IMG/VR virus record: IMGVR_UViG_3300034523_000150
Location: 1-28,840 of that record
DNA length: 28,840 nucleotides
Reading direction: 5' to 3' (one strand)
DNA from: a virus
In this document: in pieces, positions 15,524 through 22,009 of the stretch
Position numbering within the stretch: position 1 is the stretch's first letter
Layout of the letters: each line of letters starts with the position of its first letter
Translations under genes and position numbers: made by a program
The notes under the pieces: model-generated
Seen by the model: only the letters and a program-made list of their open reading frames with translations
Database searches by the model: none
What the model was told of the DNA's origin: nothing

Positions 15524-15937
15524 TCAGGTCGCTGGTAGCTCACTGCCGCAGTGTTTGCACTTGATGGCTGCTGCCATCACCTGTTCAGCGCAGAATGGGC
15601 AGGTCTTCTTTTCGGGGGTGTCAGCCAATGGCATTGGCTCTGCTGTCGACGCCTGGCCGACCACCACGGCCTCTTCTGGTTTCTTGAAGGCCCAGATGAG
15701 TGCAGCAACCCACCCAATGATGGTCCACCCCAGAAAGAGGTTAAGCACGGCGATCGACTGGAGATTGCTCTTCTTCCTGATCCACGCCTCAAACGTCGGC
15801 AGCAGGTACAGCGCCGGCACAAAGAACAAAGCGCTGAACGCAATGGCTACGCCAAGAGAGTTAAGCGCTGGCTCTCTGCCCATGGATACGCTGTAGGCGG
15901 CGAAGAAGGCCAGAATTACGAATCTGACAAAGAACAT
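15524..15937 (-). CDS. Superinfection-immunity-like membrane protein with zinc ribbon
   Basis: This encodes 137 residues. It has three hydrophobic segments (about 1-18, 28-47 and 64-84). The last, [21 protein letters not shown], carries the signature of the T4 Imm-like superinfection immunity family. A linker leads to a C-terminal zinc ribbon, CPFC (113-116) and CKHC (127-130). Imm-type proteins sit in the inner membrane and block DNA entry by related phages. GGAG lies just before the ATG at 15937. It is placed on the operon strand between the tail chaperones and the tape measure, where virion genes are expected. It is therefore either expressed late or from its own promoter, and no clear promoter is visible. 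A generic membrane role is an alternative. Confidence 0.72.
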   Translation of the reverse strand: MFFVRFVILAFFAAYSVSMGREPALNSLGVAIAFSALFFVPALYLLPTFEAWIRKKSNLQSIAVLNLFLGWTIIGWVAALIWAFKKPEEAVVVGQASTAEPMPLADTPEKKTCPFCAEQVMAAAIKCKHCGSELPAT

Positions 15938-16000
15938 CCCTGACTCCGAAGTATTCGACTATGCGGCAATTTACCATCAACTCGCCGCACAGCGAAGAGA

Positions 16001-16159
16001 TCAGGTCAGCTTCGACAGCCCCGCAGCCTCTTCAAGCCGTGACAGCCGGCGCTCAAGCAACTCATCTGCCCTGCGCTTCTCCTCGATCAGCGCTTCAGGC
16101 GAAAGCGGGGCATCATCTTGGCTCGCGTCCTCGGTACCTTGTTCCTGCTGCTCAAACAT
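16001..16159 (-). CDS. Small acidic coiled-coil protein after the tail chaperones
   Basis: This encodes 52 residues starting MFEQQEQGTE. An acidic N-terminus (TEDASQDDAPLSPE) is followed by one long charged helix, ALIEEKRRADELLERRLSRLEEAAG. GGAGAGAAGG lies directly before the ATG at 16159, which begins 10 bases after the chaperone stop. I recognise no family. Its place between the tail chaperone and the tape measure suggests a helper in tail assembly, perhaps binding the tape measure coiled coil. That is inference. Confidence 0.6.
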   Translation of the reverse strand: MFEQQEQGTEDASQDDAPLSPEALIEEKRRADELLERRLSRLEEAAGLSKLT

Positions 16160-16169
16160 ACCTTCTCTC

Positions 16170-16487
16170 CTAATCCTCTTCCTCGGCCAGCGCGGCCTCA
16201 TCCAAGGCGAATATCACCTCGTCGACAAGTCGTCGTGGCAGCGGCAGCGGGTGCACCTCAAGCCAGTCAGTGATCTCCCGGGCAGACAGCCTCAGCGGCT
16301 GCACTGCCGTAGCACCAACCAGGTATCGTCGGCCGCGCGCTGCGTTGCGAAACGCGCTCAGCAGGCTGCCCGTGATCACATCCAGCTCAGGCTCATCGGG
16401 CACCGCGATGCGCAGCTTCTGGTAGATCAGGCTTCGCTTTTCGGTTCGCTGGCCCCAGGCCCGCTCCCATTCGAAGCGGGCGACTGC
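16170..16487 (-). CDS. Tail assembly chaperone, T part of the G-T frameshift product
   Basis: This is the -1 frame portion entered by slippage in the upstream G gene. It adds 105 residues beginning KAVARFEWER and running through IAVPDEPELDVITGSLL to DEVIFALDEAALAEEED. The frame is open across the whole overlap with the end of G (stop at 16427). The first possible independent start, a GTG at 16403, has no ribosome binding site, so independent translation is unlikely. The fused G-T protein would be 243 residues. In lambda, G and GT coat the tape measure and recruit tail tube protein, and the ratio of the two forms matters. It belongs with the upstream G gene as one locus. Confidence 0.85.
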   Translation of the reverse strand, partial: AVARFEWERAWGQRTEKRSLIYQKLRIAVPDEPELDVITGSLLSAFRNAARGRRYLVGATAVQPLRLSAREITDWLEVHPLPLPRRLVDEVIFALDEAALAEEED

Positions 16488-16900
16488 TTTCCCTTGATCT
16501 CGTCCTGCTCTTTGCGGTTGTCGGCGGCAATAGCCGCGGCGCGGCGCAGAACGAAGTAGAAGAAATCGGAATCACCGCGCAGCATCTCGGCGCAGGTGTT
16601 TTCGCTGTAGGCCAGCGGCTTGCCATTCTCGTCCTGGGCGCCCTGCCAGTCCTGAACGATGAACGAGGCCAGGAGCAGGCAGTGGTTGTCGTGCTCGGAC
16701 TTCTCGCCCTCGATCACCCCTACCGCATCCTGACCGAACTGTGCGTCGTTGCGCGCCAGCCGGCGGCGCATGCGCTCCAGAGCAATCTGGTACTGCTGGT
16801 TGTCCAGCGGCATCAGCAGAATCTTGGTATCGGCATCGAACTCTTCCCAGCGCGCCTCAGCGTTCTTGCTGGTGTCGATCTTTTTCAGCTTGAGAGCCAT
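16427..16900 (-). CDS. Tail assembly chaperone, G-like
   Basis: This encodes 157 residues starting MALKLKKIDT. It is a mostly helical protein with acidic and polar segments: a globular part (about 1-130) ending FFYFVLRRAAAIAADNRKEQDE, and a disordered glycine/serine/proline tail (SPASNGSGPGASEPKSEA). The position between the tail tube and tape measure, and the frameshift site near codon 138, identify it as the lambda G equivalent. It would bind the tape measure while the tail tube assembles and is absent from the mature virion. A terminator hairpin precedes it, and a GTGAGGATGA stretch lies just before the ATG. Confidence 0.85.
   Translation of the reverse strand: MALKLKKIDTSKNAEARWEEFDADTKILLMPLDNQQYQIALERMRRRLARNDAQFGQDAVGVIEGEKSEHDNHCLLLASFIVQDWQGAQDENGKPLAYSENTCAEMLRGDSDFFYFVLRRAAAIAADNRKEQDEIKGKQSPASNGSGPGASEPKSEA
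16459..16493 (-). other. Programmed -1 ribosomal frameshift site
   Basis: The heptamer GGGAAAG lies at 16493-16487 in the phase G_GGA_AAG relative to the G frame, the canonical X_XXY_YYZ slippery arrangement and the same heptamer used in lambda G/GT. After a 5-base spacer (CAGTC) a seven-pair hairpin follows (GCCCGCT at 16481-16475, AGCGGGC at 16465-16459, 9-base loop). A -1 shift leads exactly into the frame of the downstream chaperone part. Sequence, phase, spacing and structure all agree. Confidence 0.9.
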
Positions 16901-16923
16901 GAATCATCCTCACGCCACGCCAT

Positions 16924-16963
16924 AAAAAAGGGCCGGCCCGGGCGGCGTTATCCCGGGACGGCC
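16924..16963 (-). terminator. Strong terminator after the tail tube gene
   Basis: On the minus strand GGCCGTCCCGGG pairs with CCCGGGCCGGCC (12 pairs with one U-G) around a 9-base loop and is followed by CTTTTTTATGG. It starts 14 bases after the tail tube stop. It is longer than, and different from, the common GCCCGC hairpins. It should reduce read-through from the abundant tube gene into the chaperone genes. Confidence 0.87.
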
Positions 16964-16977
16964 AAAGGTGATGCTGC

Positions 16978-18141
16978 TTACGCGGTGACCGTGATCGCCG
17001 AGGTGGCGGTCTTGGTTGGATCCGACACGCTGGTGGCGGTAATGACGGCCGACCCCGCGGCCACCCCGGTGACCAGGCCGGAAGAGTTGACCGTAGCAAT
17101 CGAAGGGGCCGAGCTGCTCCAGGTGACGTCCTGAGACGCGCCCGATGGAAGCGCAGAGGCGGACAGCTGGCGGGTCGCTGCTACGGCAATCGAGGCAGTG
17201 GTCGGGGTTACCGACACGCTGGCAACCGGAACGAACGGCACGCGGGTGATGGTCGGGGCCTGCTTGGCGACGGTGTAGTTCAGCGTGACCTCGATAAGTT
17301 CGCGCTTGCCGCCGCTTGGCAGGTCGCCATCGACCTCAAGGGCTGGGAACGACAGGTCATAGCGGTTGCCCAGGCTGTCGATGATCGGGAATTCAACCGC
17401 TACGGTTTTCCGAGTGAAGGTGTTCTTCCAGATCTGCCAAGCCAGCGGTGACCAGGCCAGGGTGATGGAGCCGGTGATCGCCGCCTCGGTGGCGATCTGT
17501 GCGCCAGGCCCAAGCTTGCCGTTACCGATGCAGCGCTGCGCCTGCAGGCTGTTGTCGAGGTTGACGGTCAGAGCAGACACACACGCCTGGCCTTCCAAGC
17601 TCTGGCCATCAACCGTGATGGAGCCAACGTTCTGATTGCTCATGAACGGCGTGGTGGTCGGCGGGCTGATGGCTGCTACGGTATTGGTGTCGCCATCGGC
17701 GTAGTCCAGGCCGGCCATGGTGAAGGTGGCAGTGATCTTGCCGTCGGACGGGATGTCCAGGGCGAAGACCGATACGTGCATACCCTTGAACAGGGCGTAC
17801 ACGTTCACATCGTTGAAGTTCTTCGCGACGGTGAAGGTCCGGCGCGTGCTGCCTACAGTCAGGACGTCATCGTCCCAGGTTCCGTAGAAGGCCGCTTCCA
17901 GCAGCTTGTCGAAGGTGCTGTAGGACAGTTCTCCTACCAGGTCGCCCTGGATGTCGGTACTGGAAACGACAGAGCCCTGGCTGATGCGCGATTCGGTGAT
18001 TTCGTCGCTGACCTGGGTGTTCACGGTAGGCGACAGGGTGTTACTGGTCAGGCGCAGGGTATCCCAGGCGCCGGTGGTTGGGGTGACGCCCGGGGTGACC
18101 TCGGGAATCAGGTAGCTGGTTACTTGTGCGCCAGACGACAT
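16978..18141 (-). CDS. Major tail tube protein with C-terminal Ig-like domain
   Basis: This encodes 387 residues. The first 300 match the phage tube-2/lambda V-type tail tube proteins: YLIPEVTPGVTPTTGAWDTLRLTSNTL at the N-terminus, then ELSYSTFDKLLEAAFYGTW, FTMAGLDYADGD and IEVTLNYTVAKQ. About 305-387 form a group 2 bacterial Ig-like (Big2) domain with VASVSVTPTTASIAVAATRQ ... VTWSSSAPSIATVNSSGLVTG. The tube polymerises around the tape measure, and the Ig domain decorates its outside, probably for weak surface binding. AGGAGAC lies before the ATG at 18141. Hairpins lie on both sides of the gene, consistent with separate control of a highly expressed protein. Confidence 0.92.
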   Translation of the reverse strand: MSSGAQVTSYLIPEVTPGVTPTTGAWDTLRLTSNTLSPTVNTQVSDEITESRISQGSVVSSTDIQGDLVGELSYSTFDKLLEAAFYGTWDDDVLTVGSTRRTFTVAKNFNDVNVYALFKGMHVSVFALDIPSDGKITATFTMAGLDYADGDTNTVAAISPPTTTPFMSNQNVGSITVDGQSLEGQACVSALTVNLDNSLQAQRCIGNGKLGPGAQIATEAAITGSITLAWSPLAWQIWKNTFTRKTVAVEFPIIDSLGNRYDLSFPALEVDGDLPSGGKRELIEVTLNYTVAKQAPTITRVPFVPVASVSVTPTTASIAVAATRQLSASALPSGASQDVTWSSSAPSIATVNSSGLVTGVAAGSAVITATSVSDPTKTATSAITVTA

Positions 18142-18165
18142 GCGAATGTCTCCTTTCTGCGGGCA

Positions 18166-18189
18166 TAAAAAAGCCCGCTCATGGCGGGC
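18166..18189 (-). terminator. Terminator hairpin upstream of the tail tube gene
   Basis: On the minus strand GCCCGC, loop CATGA and GCGGGC are followed by TTTTTTATGCCCGCAG. It starts 19 bases after the tail terminator stop and 24 bases before the tube ATG. It is a member of the recurring family. Confidence 0.8.
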
Positions 18190-18208
18190 AGGATCAGGGT
18201 TTTGCAGG

Positions 18209-18622
18209 TCAGCCGGCGCGGAACCGGATGTTCACGTTGATCTGGTGGTAGCTTTCGAAGTCGCCCACATCCTGCTGGGATGCCTCAAGGCACTCGATGT
18301 GGCCGCTTTGCCAGGACTGGAAGTGCTCAGACAGGGCGTCGGCCAGCTTGTTGATGGCTGACAGCCCGGTTGATCGGCGGCAGAAGCACTGGATCACAAC
18401 CTGACCAGGCCGGCGGTAATGCGGCTTTTCTGCCATGCCGGCGAACCCGGCTGTGGCGTACTGGATCTCGAAGGCGCACCAGAGGCCGGTTGCGGGAGGC
18501 TTGAACACCCCACCATTCGGATATTCGGCGTTCGGGTACTCAATCCGGCCCTGCTCTATTCCCGTGAACGAAGCCATCCGGGCCGTGAGCGTCTTGCGGA
18601 CTGTCTCGAAGGGTACGGTCAT
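18209..18622 (-). CDS. Tail terminator protein
   Basis: This encodes 137 residues starting MTVPFETVRK. It fits small tail-terminator (lambda U-type, DUF4128-like) proteins. An N-terminal helix is followed by a beta sheet with LWCAFEIQYATAGFAGMAEKP and RRPGQVVIQCF, then the helix GLSAINKLADALSEHFQSW, and a final strand INVNIRFRAG. These proteins form a hexameric ring that caps the tube and joins it to the head. The ATG overlaps the upstream gene (ATGA at 18622-18619). Position directly before the tail tube supports the call. Confidence 0.78.
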   Translation of the reverse strand: MTVPFETVRKTLTARMASFTGIEQGRIEYPNAEYPNGGVFKPPATGLWCAFEIQYATAGFAGMAEKPHYRRPGQVVIQCFCRRSTGLSAINKLADALSEHFQSWQSGHIECLEASQQDVGDFESYHQINVNIRFRAG

Positions 18623-19038
18623 ATCAACTTCTCGGTGACGGCGATGAAGGAAATCCCGTACACGCCTTTGGGTGCCATTCGGCTGTAGCCGTCAGGCGTG
18701 ATCTTTACGCTTGGGCCGCTTGGATAGCCGCCGAACTCGATGATCTCGCCGTACACGCTGTTGTTCTGCACGAAGACCGTGCTGAAAGGCTTCAAATCAG
18801 TCAGTGCAGCACGGGCCGCACTTCTGGTCTCGGTACCAAGGATGTCCAGCTTGGTGTTGACGCTGTAGTCCTCGGCGCCTATCGACACGATGTTGTTGGC
18901 CATGTAGTTGCCGCTGTCAATCGGCGCGCGGACCGTAATCTCTTCGACCAGCTCAATGACGATACTGCGTTGCATTTCCACCAGGTCCTCTTCGACCTGG
19001 TCGGCGAATAGGACAGGTGACAGCGACCAGCCGGCCAT
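18619..19038 (-). CDS. HK97 gp10-like head-tail joining protein
   Basis: This encodes 139 residues starting MAGWSLSPVL. The N-terminal helix QVEEDLVEMQRSIVIELVEEI is followed by TVRAPIDSGNYMANN, a pattern typical of HK97 gp10-type proteins (a helix, then APVDTG and R/N residues). Its C-terminal part, with YGEIIEFGG and APKGVYGISFIAV, also fits. They act at the head-tail junction. I chose the ATG at 19038, overlapping the upstream stop (TGATG), with AGGAGG 5 bases before the GTG-ATG pair. A GTG one codon earlier is possible. Confidence 0.75.
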   Translation of the reverse strand: MAGWSLSPVLFADQVEEDLVEMQRSIVIELVEEITVRAPIDSGNYMANNIVSIGAEDYSVNTKLDILGTETRSAARAALTDLKPFSTVFVQNNSVYGEIIEFGGYPSGPSVKITPDGYSRMAPKGVYGISFIAVTEKLI

Positions 19039-19424
19039 CACGACCTCCTGAGCTGCAGGCGGTATGTGGCCGATGCTGGATCAGCCCGAGCCGTCTTGAC
19101 TTCGTAGGTGAGCTGCTGCGTACGGTCCATCAGGTCAGGCGCAGTTACCTTGTGACCAACATCTGGCACATCGTTTATTTCGTTGGCAAGAACCGTCAGG
19201 CGGAGATCGCCGACCAGGATGTTGATGTTGTCGATCCGCCGGTCTTCGTAGCGAGACAGCACGCCACGGCCCGTGTACGTCACTGGCTGCGCCGTGCTGA
19301 CCTCCTCGACCGGATCCCAGTCGCCAGGCCCCATGTACTCGCCCGTGAAATCCACGACCGCATCAGCCAAGTCTGTGTCGAAAGCCTCGGCCAGATCGGC
19401 TTGCAGCTCGTCGCGAAGTCCCAT
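19038..19424 (-). CDS. Probable head-tail stopper or joining protein
   Basis: This encodes 128 residues starting MGLRDELQAD. A short helical N-terminus (LQADLAEAFDTDLADAV) is followed by a small beta domain with VTYTGRGVLSRYED, INILVGDLRLTVLANE and a final strand YRLQLRRS. The barrel-like layout and its position between the gp6-like connector and the gp10-like protein match head-tail stoppers, but I cannot assign a family with confidence. GAGGGG lies before the ATG, which starts 1 base after the upstream stop. Overlaps on both sides indicate one tightly packed connector operon. Confidence 0.6.
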   Translation of the reverse strand: MGLRDELQADLAEAFDTDLADAVVDFTGEYMGPGDWDPVEEVSTAQPVTYTGRGVLSRYEDRRIDNINILVGDLRLTVLANEINDVPDVGHKVTAPDLMDRTQQLTYEVKTARADPASATYRLQLRRS

Positions 19425-19425
19425 A

Positions 19426-19797
19426 TCAGCCCCTCACGATCTTGGTCTGTCCACTGCTGTTCAGGTAATGCGCCAGCAGCGCCAGGGCGAATGACTCGCC
19501 AGCGCTGATGGTGCGCGAGGATTCGGAGTAGGTTTTGCTGCTAGACACCCCGTCAGCGTTGACCGACTTGGCCAGCACACCGGTTTCCTTCCTGCCGTAG
19601 ATGTTGCCCGCCGCAGCCTCCCGGGCGATCTCGGCGCCTGCCTGAATCACGTCATCCGGAACCGGATCGAACTCAGGAAGGCTGAGATTGGTGAGCCAGG
19701 TGTTGGCCATCAGCACCGCCCGGGCCTTCTGGTCGTCGGGCGCCCAGTTCGGCCCAAGCAGGGCGTCTACCTGCTCGACGGTGATGTAGATGGTCAT
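19426..19797 (-). CDS. Head-tail connector, DnaT-like/gp6-like
   Basis: This encodes 123 residues starting MTIYITVEQV. The sequence is mostly helical: VEQVDALLGPNWAPDDQKARAVLMANTWL, DDVIQAGAEIAREAAAGNIY, and the serine-rich segment VSSSKTYSESSRTISAGESFALALL. Phage proteins of this kind are often labelled DnaT-like single-stranded-DNA-binding proteins. Their position and helical layout fit adaptor proteins that attach to the portal. The start overlaps the upstream stop (TAATG). I take a structural connector role as more likely than DNA binding, on context alone. Confidence 0.68.
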   Translation of the reverse strand: MTIYITVEQVDALLGPNWAPDDQKARAVLMANTWLTNLSLPEFDPVPDDVIQAGAEIAREAAAGNIYGRKETGVLAKSVNADGVSSSKTYSESSRTISAGESFALALLAHYLNSSGQTKIVRG

Positions 19798-20093
19798 TAC
19801 TTGGCCTCGTCCAGCAGCTTCTTGAGGTCTTCCAGGCTGGCGTCAGGGCTGAATTGCACGCCCTTTTCGTTCAGGGCGGCCTGCAGCTTTGCCTTCAGCT
19901 CGGCTTCTTCGGCAGCCTTCTTGTCGGCAGCGGACTTGCCAGCCTTCGAGCCTTTGGCCTCCTTCAGCGGCTCCGGGTGCTCGTAGTCATCGGGCGCGAA
20001 ACGCGCATCGATGATTTTGTACCCCTTCTGCCGCAGCTCGGCTTTACGCTCAGGGCTGACCGGGTGTTTCTCGTAAATCACTTTCTCGCTCAT
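19797..20093 (-). CDS. Small protein with C-terminal HeH/LEM-like domain
   Basis: This encodes 98 residues starting MSEKVIYEKH. The N-terminal third (KHPVSPERKAELRQKGYKIIDARFAP) is followed by a charged lysine/alanine linker. The C-terminal helix-extended-loop-helix segment (LKAKLQAALNEKGVQFSPD, then SLEDLKKLLDE) resembles the HeH/LEM motif found in phage head-joining proteins. AGGAGA lies 6 bases before the ATG. It sits between the capsid gene and the connector genes, where HK97-like phages often place such a protein. A structural or assembly role in the head is likely but unproven. Confidence 0.72.
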   Translation of the reverse strand: MSEKVIYEKHPVSPERKAELRQKGYKIIDARFAPDDYEHPEPLKEAKGSKAGKSAADKKAAEEAELKAKLQAALNEKGVQFSPDASLEDLKKLLDEAK

Positions 20094-20106
20094 GACGATC
20101 TCCTGG

Positions 20107-20126
20107 GAAAGCGCCCCGGAGGGCGC
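20107..20126 (-). terminator. Hairpin after the capsid gene, weak terminator or attenuator
   Basis: On the minus strand GCGCCC, loop TCCG and GGGCGC form a tight hairpin followed by only TTTCCC. It starts 8 bases after the capsid stop and 13 bases before the next ATG. The short T run suggests partial termination or protection of the capsid mRNA 3' end. Confidence 0.5.
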
Positions 20127-20134
20127 GGTACCGG

Positions 20135-21103
20135 TTACTTGGTGGCGTCACCGATGGTCAGCACGCCGGCCGAGGCCTTGATGCTGTTCGCCACCAGGTC
20201 CCAGTTGGTGCCGGTGGACAGCTCGGCGTTGGTCGGCGACTTGCCGCCGTTGGCGGTATCCCAGGTGAAGCCCTTGAGGCCCAGGCCGAAGGTGTAGTCG
20301 GCCTGCATGGTGGTCTCGATGCGCTCCTTGCCGTTGGAGGTCTCGATGTTGGTGATCAGGTCAGAGCCATCCATCACCACCGCGGCGCCGTCAGCCAGGC
20401 TGAGCACCTTCTGCTTGTTCGGGGTGCCGGCCTCGTACAGCGCAGGGGCGTCGGTGATGATCACAGCCTTGCCGAGAATGTCGACCACCTGCACACCGGA
20501 GAACTGGAACAGGCGCTCGGCGTTGGCGAGGTTCTGACCGACCAGCTTGTGGTACATGGCACCGGTCATGACCTGGGCCACCAGGCGCTGGGAGGCATCA
20601 CCGAACAGGGCGTGCGCGTTGTTGATCGCCACATAGGTCACGCCAGCAGTCGCCGACACGTCGTTGGTGGCGGTTGGCTGGTTGCCGATGGCGGCGGCCA
20701 GGGCCGAGATGGCGGTGTTCAGCTGGTCCGACATGATGGCTTCGGACAGGTTGCGGCTGATCACTTCCAGCGCTTCTTCCGGGTTCTTCTGGATCCAGGA
20801 GAGCTGCGAAGGCTCCCACAGGATCGGGCCGAATCCGCCGGCGATTTTCACCGAGTCGTACTGCTTCTGAGCCAGCGGGGTAGACGCCTGGTTGCCGTTG
20901 GCAGCGTAGCGGTCGACACGACGCTGGGCGCCGTGAAGGCCAGCCCAGAACGATTCCTGCAGGAAGTCGCCGTCGATGCCTTGGGTGGTCAGGCGGATGG
21001 CACCGGCCGAGGACGCGTTGAATTTCTCGACGTCCTGGGCCAAGGTCTCGATGGTGGTGCGCTTGAGGTATTCGTTGAACACCTTCATGTTCGAAAGGGC
21101 CAT
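20135..21103 (-). CDS. Major capsid protein, gp13-like
   Basis: This encodes 322 residues starting MALSNMKVFN. It has the layout of gp13-like major capsid proteins: N-terminal FNEYLKRTTIETLAQDVEKFNAS, then FLQESFWAGL, GGFGPILWEPSQLSWIQKNPEEALEVISRNLSEAI, HALFGDASQRLVAQVMTGAMYHKLV, and a late KERIETTMQADYTFGLGLKGFTW region. It would form the HK97-fold shell. GGAGG lies 5 bases before the ATG, and only 9 bases separate it from the scaffold-like gene. A hairpin follows it. Confidence 0.9.
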   Translation of the reverse strand: MALSNMKVFNEYLKRTTIETLAQDVEKFNASSAGAIRLTTQGIDGDFLQESFWAGLHGAQRRVDRYAANGNQASTPLAQKQYDSVKIAGGFGPILWEPSQLSWIQKNPEEALEVISRNLSEAIMSDQLNTAISALAAAIGNQPTATNDVSATAGVTYVAINNAHALFGDASQRLVAQVMTGAMYHKLVGQNLANAERLFQFSGVQVVDILGKAVIITDAPALYEAGTPNKQKVLSLADGAAVVMDGSDLITNIETSNGKERIETTMQADYTFGLGLKGFTWDTANGGKSPTNAELSTGTNWDLVANSIKASAGVLTIGDATK

Positions 21104-21112
21104 TGGGCCTCC

Positions 21113-21859
21113 TTATTCGCTTGCGGTCAGGCCCTTGATGGCTTCCAGGCGCTCTGCCTTTGAGCCACCGAAGTTGCCCTTCGTGGGTTTGTGCTGGCCA
21201 CCGCCATTTGGAGCGCCGCCACCATTGGCGCCGGAGCTCTTCAGGATGTGGTCACGATGGGGGTACTGCGAGACGAGGGTCTCGAGCGCTTCGTTGAAGT
21301 CGGCCAGTTCGCCTGGGCGGGAGCGACTGAAGACCTTCTGGCCCTGTGCGTCATAAGCGACGACCTTGCCTTCCTCGATCTTGAAGTTGCTGCCAAAGGT
21401 GGCCTGCACCATGTCAGCGGGAACAGCCATCTTCTCGGCGATGAACTGGGAGCGGGCGAAGCTGCCGCCGATCTTCTCGGCATACAGCTGCTGCTCGAAG
21501 GTCTGCGCCTTGGTGTTGGCTTCGTCCAACTGGGTCTGGAAGGCCTTGCTGATCTCGCCCTTCACCTTCTCGATCTCGCCGGCATCCACCAGCTTCTTGG
21601 CGTCGAGATTGGCGACAGTTTCCAGGGCCTTACGCGCAGCGGCAGCATCCTCGATGCCCTCGAAGGCCTTGGCGACCCTCTCGAACCCATCGGCACGCTC
21701 GCGATGCGACTTGGCCTCGGCGTTCAGTCTGGTGATGGTGTTACGGGTGCCCACTGCGTCGAAGGCGACTTCTTTGCCGTCGTCTTCCACATAGACTGGT
21801 TTCCCGTCTTCGATCACTGCGTACTGCTTGCCATCCACTTCAACGGTTTTGAGTTTCAT
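21113..21859 (-). CDS. Capsid scaffold-like protein (DUF6651-like)
   Basis: This encodes 248 residues starting MKLKTVEVDG. A small N-terminal beta part (VDGKQYAVIEDGKPVYVEDDG) is followed by a long charged helical region (about 40-140, rich in Glu/Lys/Ala), typical of scaffolds. A more globular part follows, with FEQQLYAEKIGGSFARSQFI and QATFGSNFKIEEGKVVAYDAQG. The C-terminus is basic and glycine-rich (GANGGGAPNGGGQHKPTKGN), as expected for shell contact. It lies directly before the capsid gene, where scaffolds are encoded. GAGAGACGAG precedes the chosen ATG; longer in-frame reading would run into the upstream hairpin and is rejected. I see no protease motif. Confidence 0.82.
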   Translation of the reverse strand: MKLKTVEVDGKQYAVIEDGKPVYVEDDGKEVAFDAVGTRNTITRLNAEAKSHRERADGFERVAKAFEGIEDAAAARKALETVANLDAKKLVDAGEIEKVKGEISKAFQTQLDEANTKAQTFEQQLYAEKIGGSFARSQFIAEKMAVPADMVQATFGSNFKIEEGKVVAYDAQGQKVFSRSRPGELADFNEALETLVSQYPHRDHILKSSGANGGGAPNGGGQHKPTKGNFGGSKAERLEAIKGLTASE

Positions 21860-21935
21860 CTCGTCTCTCTGGGCCATCCGGCCTGTTGGTGAGCCATCCG
21901 GCCCCAGGTCGCCCCGTCCATCCGAACCGCAGGCA

Positions 21936-21962
21936 TGAAAAAGCCCCGCACTGGGCGAGGCT
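21936..21962 (-). terminator. Terminator hairpin upstream of the scaffold gene
   Basis: On the minus strand AGCCTCGC, loop CCAGT and GCGGGGCT (eight pairs including one U-G) are followed by TTTTCATGCC. It lies between the head morphogenesis gene (ends 22010) and the scaffold start (21859) and follows a separate inverted repeat. The leader from 21860 to 21935 holds no recognisable gene. Confidence 0.8.
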
Positions 21963-21972
21963 CTGGAATTGC

Positions 21973-22009
21973 GCGCCACGAAATGGCGCTTGGTGTTTTG
22001 TGGCGCGGG
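21973..22009. repeat. GCGCCAC inverted repeat, copy 1
   Basis: GCGCCACGAAATGGCGC at its left and TTTTGTGGCGCGGG at its right offer two competing hairpins. One is a short GCGCCA/TGGCGC stem with a CGAAA loop. The other is a longer GCGCCAC/GTGGCGC stem. It begins immediately after the head morphogenesis stop (minus-strand reading). A second copy lies at 27234-27274. There is no T run, so it is not a standard terminator. Confidence 0.6.

Noticed and set aside
16170-16403. Independent gene starting with GTG at 16403
   Set aside because: It has no ribosome binding site, while a canonical frameshift signal upstream enters the same frame.
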